Positions 59,310 to 64,000 of a stretch of DNA of 64,000 nt are shown piece by piece (position 1 is the first letter of the stretch; the number at the start of each line of letters is the position of its first letter). The translations under genes and the position numbers were made by a program. The stretch lies in NCBI GenBank assembly GCA_021904315.1, contig CM038916.1, positions 3,782,001-3,846,000 on the forward strand, in the 5' to 3' direction. Under the pieces are notes generated by a model. It saw only the letters and a program-made list of their open reading frames with translations, was not told the DNA's origin and made no database searches. Source of the DNA: Sphagnum magellanicum. Lineage: Eukaryota > Streptophyta > Sphagnopsida > Sphagnales > Sphagnaceae.

Positions 59310-60175
59310 AGACTAGGAAGTATGAATTTTTTTTAAAAAGGGACCCAATACTAGGACCAAAAAATAGTATGAAAGTTTTGAAAAAGGGACCCAATACTAG
59401 GACCAAAAACTAGTATGAAAATTTTGAAAAAGGGACCCAATACTAGGACCAAACTAGTGTGAAAGTTTTTTAAAAGGGAACCAATACTAGGACCAAACTA
59501 GTATGAAAGTTTTTTAAAAGGGAACCAATACTAGGACCAAACTAGTATGAAAGTTTTGAATAAGGGACCCATTACTAGGACCAAACTAGTATGAAAGTTT
59601 TAAAAAGGACCCAATACTAGGACCAAACTAGTATGAAAGTTTTTAAAAGGACCCAAAACCGGGACCAAAAACTAGTATGAAAGTTTGAAAAAGGAACCCA
59701 ATACCAGGACCAAACTAGTATGAAAGTTTGAAAAAGGGACCCAATACCAGGACCAGACTAGTATGAAAGTTTTTAAAAAGGGACTCAATACCAGGACCAG
59801 ACTAGTATTATGAAAGTTCTTAAAAGGGACTCAATACCAGGACCAGACTAGTATGAAAGTTTTTAAAAAGGGACTCAATACCAGGACCAGACTAGTATTA
59901 TGAAAGTTCTTAAAAGGGACTCAATACCAGGACCAGACTAGTATGAAAGTTTTAAAATAGGGGACCCAATACTAGGACCAGACTAGTTATGAAAGTTCTA
60001 AAATAGGGGACCCAATACTAGGACCAGACTAGTTATGAAAGTTCTAAAATAGGGGACCCAATACTAGGACCAGACTAGTTATGAAAGTTCTAAAATACGG
60101 ACCAAAATAGCAGGACCAGATTAGTATGAAAGCTTTAAAAAGGACCCAATACCCAGGACCAAACTGGTATGTTCA
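59310..60175 (+). repeat. Large minisatellite, about 19 copies of 42-47 bp
   Basis: The unit is AAAGGGACCCAATACTAGGA, then CCAAACTAGTATGAAAGTTTT. Left copies use CCAAACTAG, middle copies ACCAGGACCAGACTAG with a two-step alternation (with and without an extra ATT before ATGAAAG), and right copies a 47-bp form with AAAATAGGGGACC repeated almost identically three times. The palindrome ACTAGT is kept in most units. No protein is coded. Confidence 0.95.
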
Positions 60176-60540
60176 AAAGTACAATACAAGTTCAACACTG
60201 GTCTGGACTTTGAAACCCAGTTTCACACTTACTTGAAGGCTGTAGCACTTCATCCAAACTACCCATGCACACACACCATTTTCTTACTGCCAGTGGACCT
60301 GCTCTTATTCGTTCTTTACATGGTGGGTGTTTGGAATTAACTACTAATACTATTATTATATTCAATTTTTCAATCACATGTGTTGTCATTGAGTTTGTTT
60401 GATTTCTTTTTGAAGTATTATTGTTGTCTAGAGGAGAGTTGTTTGGTTTGATTCAGAGAGCTGTTTTTGTGTTGTTTTATAATAAAAAAATTTAAATTAG
60501 TAGACAGACAGAAGGCCTTTGCACATGCACAGCAAAAACA

Positions 60541-60585
60541 TCAGCTCAGATCAGCTCAAATCAGCTCAGCTCAGCTCAGTTCAGC
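60541..60585 (+). repeat. TCAGC/TCAGA short tandem repeat
   Basis: GCTCA-type pentamers and decamers (ATCAGCTCA) repeat about eight times with single-base differences. Nothing coding is seen around it. Confidence 0.85.
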
Positions 60586-63379
60586 CGCAAAACAAAACGG
60601 TGCTCTGACAGCCGAGCTTCTAGTCTTTTGCTCAGAGGTTCAAAGTCAAGCCCAGGTATATATCTTCCACATATCTACTCAGCTCACCCAAGTCTGCTCT
60701 GCTCCTTTAAGAACTAAACATATTAGTTGGAGGGCAATAAACAACAAGCAGCTGTGGGAGGACAAAAACTGGTAGCTGAGGGGTGAAGGAACAAGAGCAA
60801 ACCTTGCACACATCATTTCTGAGTGTTGCTCAGCCCTTCACATGATCAGTCACTGGCTGGCGAAGAGCTTTGTGGCCAGACCAGGCCAGGCCTGGCTAAG
60901 TTGTGTGCATGTGCGCCCCCCTGGGCCCTTTGTAATGCATGTGTGCAAAGCTGTATTTCAAACTCAATTCTTTTTTTTTAATTTTTTAATTTTTTCTTTT
61001 CTTTTGGGTGAAATTTTGTCAGTGAAATAAATAAAGGTTAGTGTGTGGAGAATGAACAATTTTTCATTGCATTCCAGAGTGAACAAACAAGAGTCAAGAA
61101 TGCACCATCGTGAGAGATGAATGTTGGGCACTGGACAAAAAACACTTCTCCATCGGGGTTCTAGTTTCTAACTTTTTCATCTCTACTTACTTAAATCATT
61201 GCATCAGAAATCGCATTCTACGACTAGTGTTATATGATTACAAATGGTATAACATCAACTAAAAATGGCATAAACAATGAGTTTGATTCAACTACAATTG
61301 CCATAAATGACAAGTTCGATTCAACTTCAAATGGTAGAAACAACTAGTTTACTCAAAAAGGACCAATGATAGAATGTCATTTTGACATAGTGAATTGACT
61401 TCTATTGAAAAAAAAAAAGAAGGAAAACTTCTATTAGGGTTTAGGGTTTGAGTTTTCTAATTGTAAAATTCACACCTCAAATTTTTGAAACACAAATGCT
61501 CATTTTGAAACACGAGAAATTTCTTGAGCTCAATTCTTATTTGTTTTTTTGAAAAACTTGTATTTCTTTTTAAGGGCGATAATAATGTAACCAACTAATT
61601 CTACCACCACCGCCATATGGTGTTTATATTGCCAAAGGATCCAGTTGTCACATGGATGCCATAGGCATTTTGAAAGGAAGAAAAAAGCCCACTTCAAGAG
61701 ATTAAACCCTCAACCTCCCACTCTCACACTTGCCATTTACCTAGTTACATATTTATGGTATACAAACCTTTTGAATTTCAAAGACTTGTAGATTTGTTTG
61801 TGGTATGAAATCACAATCCTTCCAATGGAAATGAGCATTGTTAAGTCAAATTATTTTTTGCTTTTGGTTAGACCACATTTTTTCATCTAAAAAACCAGAG
61901 AACACTTTTGGTTGATTACGACAAGTTTCTCTTTCCCAAAAATAGATGATTTTTTTTTTAATTCAAATAATTTGATGGTGGGCAAATCATGCATTTTTTC
62001 TCATTCTATAATTTTTTGTTGATTGTATTTTTCGATTTTTCATATGCAATTTGTGGAAATCAGATTTTTTTTTTAAAATCCAAATTAACAATATTTCAAA
62101 ATTCAACAACAAATTGATTGTATGGAAATTGGATGCCATAGATGGGAACAATGTTTTTGTTTCAATTTTTTGCTCTAGTGTCACCAATGAGCATCCCAAG
62201 AGAGATTTAGCAATAAATGGCAGCCTATTCCTATAACCTATAAAAAATAAATTAATGTTTTTATAATTTGGGTACCTCTAAAGTAGGCAGGTTAGTCATA
62301 GTACACTTAAGTGCTCAAAGGACATTTGTAATCTCATTTGGAGTTGGTTGGGTCTCCAGTTTGAAGATGGATTGTAGACATTTTATGAACGCATATATTA
62401 CAATTTAAATCATTCGATTTGGTTAAGAGACGGCCAAGATGTGGTGTCCCAAAATTAAATGTGTCACTAAAAAAAAGCACCGTCATCAATCATCCCACAC
62501 CTTGGTTTGCAACCAAAGTTTGCCCTATTAACGCACATGCAGAATCTGACATGTGCTCAACATATGTGCTTTTAGTACAAGATTAATAAACCCATCACCA
62601 AAATACCCATTTAAAAAAAAAATCACTTTCATTCAATGGACCAAATTAGAAAACATACATAAAGCAAAAATATCTATGATTATATGTAACCCAACATTCC
62701 ACTAAACCCTAAATTGTTCAAAATCTTGTCGCCATTGTGCCATCGCACGCAACAATTTCTTCTTTTATCTCTGCCATTCTTCTTTTCATGTTTAAGTAGT
62801 AAAACATTGTGAAGCTTGCTATTAATTCCTCTTTTGCTGTTCTACAATTCATTGTGTCTTGTTTCTCTTGCTAATCTCTTGGTGTTATCACAACTCATTG
62901 TGGTCTAGCTCTTAGTGGATAACATGTTCTTTGTATGATATTCCAACTTAAAGTACAAATGGGTTTTAGTTTTGAGTTCTTGAATTTTTGCAGAAACATT
63001 ATAACTTGAATGTTCTTCATTATTATGCAAGTGTTGAGTGTTGATGGTGGAACTTGTGATTCTAGAGCACCCTTTTTAAAATTTTGTGCAAGTTCCTTTG
63101 TTTTTTGTCTCTTTTTTGCCCTTTTTTTTTCAAGCAATGCACCCCCATGTGTTATTGTGTTTTTGGTCTAGTTGAATCCTCCAAACTCATGTTCTTGAGT
63201 TTTGGTAATCATTGCCCCCTAGCTCCAATTCTTGTGTTTATGTATAATTCAACCACCCCCCTTGTGGTTTTTGTGTTTTTGAAGCAATCAAACCCCTTGT
63301 GTTTTTAGAAGAAATTAACCTCCCTTGTCCCCCTTATGTTTTTGGAGGCAATTTAACCCACCCCCTCAAGTCTTTATTT

Positions 63380-64000
63380 GTTTGTTCCATGTTTCTTAAA
63401 CACTTGATCCCCTCCTTCAACCCCCAAAGGTTTTTTCTATTTGTTTTGTGTTAGTTGAACTCTTGATCCCCTCCCTCAACCCCTTCAAGTCCTTTGTTGT
63501 TTGTTTTGTGTTTTTTGAACACTTGATCCCCTCCTTTCAACCCCTTCAGGTCCTTTGTTGTTTGTTTTATCTTTTTTGAATACCACCTAATCCCCTCCCT
63601 CAACCCCCTCAAATCCTTCTTGTTTGTTTTGTGTTTTTTCAACACTTGATTCCTTCCTTCAACCTCCTAAGGTCTCTATTTGTTTGTTTTGTGTTTTTTG
63701 AACACTTGATCCTCTCCTTCAACCCCTTAGGTCATTTTTTATTTATTTTGTGTTTTTTTAACACACAATCCCCTCCTTCAACCCCTTCAAGTCCTTTGTT
63801 ATTTATTTTGTGTTTTTGAACACTTCATCCCTTCCTTCAACCCCTTTAGGTCTTTTTTATTTGTTTTTTGTTTTTTAAACATTTCATCCTTTCCCTCAAC
63901 CCCCTCAGGTCGTTTTCTATTTGCTTTGTGTTTTCTGAATACATGATCCCCTCCTTCAACCCCTTTAGGTCCTTCTTATTTGTTTTGTGTTTTTTGAGCG
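63380..64000 (+). repeat. ~60-bp satellite array running off the right edge
   Basis: Units of about 60-62 bp contain CTTGATCCCCTCC, TTCAACCCC, a TCAGGTC-type stretch and TTGTTTTGTGTTTTTTGAAC. About ten copies are present and the array continues beyond the window. On the minus strand the period keeps an open frame of about 20-residue repeats, which is a consequence of the repeat length rather than evidence of a gene. Looser precursors (CCCCATGTGTTATTGTG, CCCTTGTGTTTTT) occur from about 63140. Confidence 0.9.

Larger units (their letters stand above)
54201..64000. other. Gene-free repeat-rich right arm
   Basis: No exon chain or transposon protein is visible in nearly 10 kb. The stretch carries a 33-bp CCCTAA-containing triplet (54790-54888), long A-runs (56176-56213), the 79-bp array (56376-56625), the large array at 59310-60175, TCAGC repeats (60541-60585) and the edge satellite (63380-64000). 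TTTAGGG motifs occur near 58391 and 61437. Confidence 0.6.

Noticed and set aside
63451-63645. Minus-strand periodic peptide frame
   Set aside because: Open only because the satellite period is near a multiple of three.

Overview
The window looks like nuclear DNA of a land plant. Short TTTAGGG/CCCTAAA arrays recur throughout. All recognised genes have plant-type GT-AG introns of about 100-900 bp, and the gene set is plant-specific in part: the plastid PPR protein EMB2654, a CCCH-containing TRM2-type tRNA methyltransferase, an MRH1/MDIS-type pseudokinase, a CAF-1 FAS1 relic and a serine-rich CAPT-motif protein. Divergence from remembered Arabidopsis proteins, low-complexity acidic, Gln and Ser tracts, and long AT-rich gaps would fit a non-flowering land plant (bryophyte, lycophyte or fern), but the species cannot be named from this window. 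All homologies come from memory of family sequences; no search was run.

Layout. 1-1559 (+) holds the last five exons of KU80. 1560-7243 is AT-rich DNA with inverted and direct repeats. 7244-13122 (-) is an 11-exon EMB2654 gene, which I could assemble completely with every exon phase consistent. 13584-19308 (+) is a 13-exon TRM2-like gene, head-to-head with EMB2654 across a 461-bp shared upstream region. 20410-21301 (+) carries broken pieces of FAS1. 22843-28425 (+) is a 12-exon gene for a probable plastid membrane protein with a split zinc ribbon. 32236-32901 (-) is a small serine-rich-type gene with a long leader. 38292-41125 (+) is a six-exon Mediator-associated-protein-2-like gene. 45783-46896 (-) encodes an Ala-rich, probably thylakoid-targeted protein. 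48478-49879 (+) is an F-box/kelch gene and 51290-52807 (-) a single-exon receptor-like pseudokinase. 52808-64000 is gene-free and rich in tandem repeats, including a ~19-copy array at 59.3-60.2 kb and a ~60-bp satellite that runs off the right edge.

The genes do not form a pathway, as expected for a plant nuclear region. Several act on nucleic acids or chromatin (KU80, EMB2654, TRM2, FAS1 relic, Mediator-associated protein) and three have plastid-type N-termini. The most unusual things are the many short telomere-type arrays inside introns, a 51-bp duplication across a splice donor, a stop codon embedded in a consensus donor, and related tandem arrays at two distant sites. No transposase, reverse transcriptase, integrase or capsid coding was seen, and no convincing tRNA or rRNA gene.
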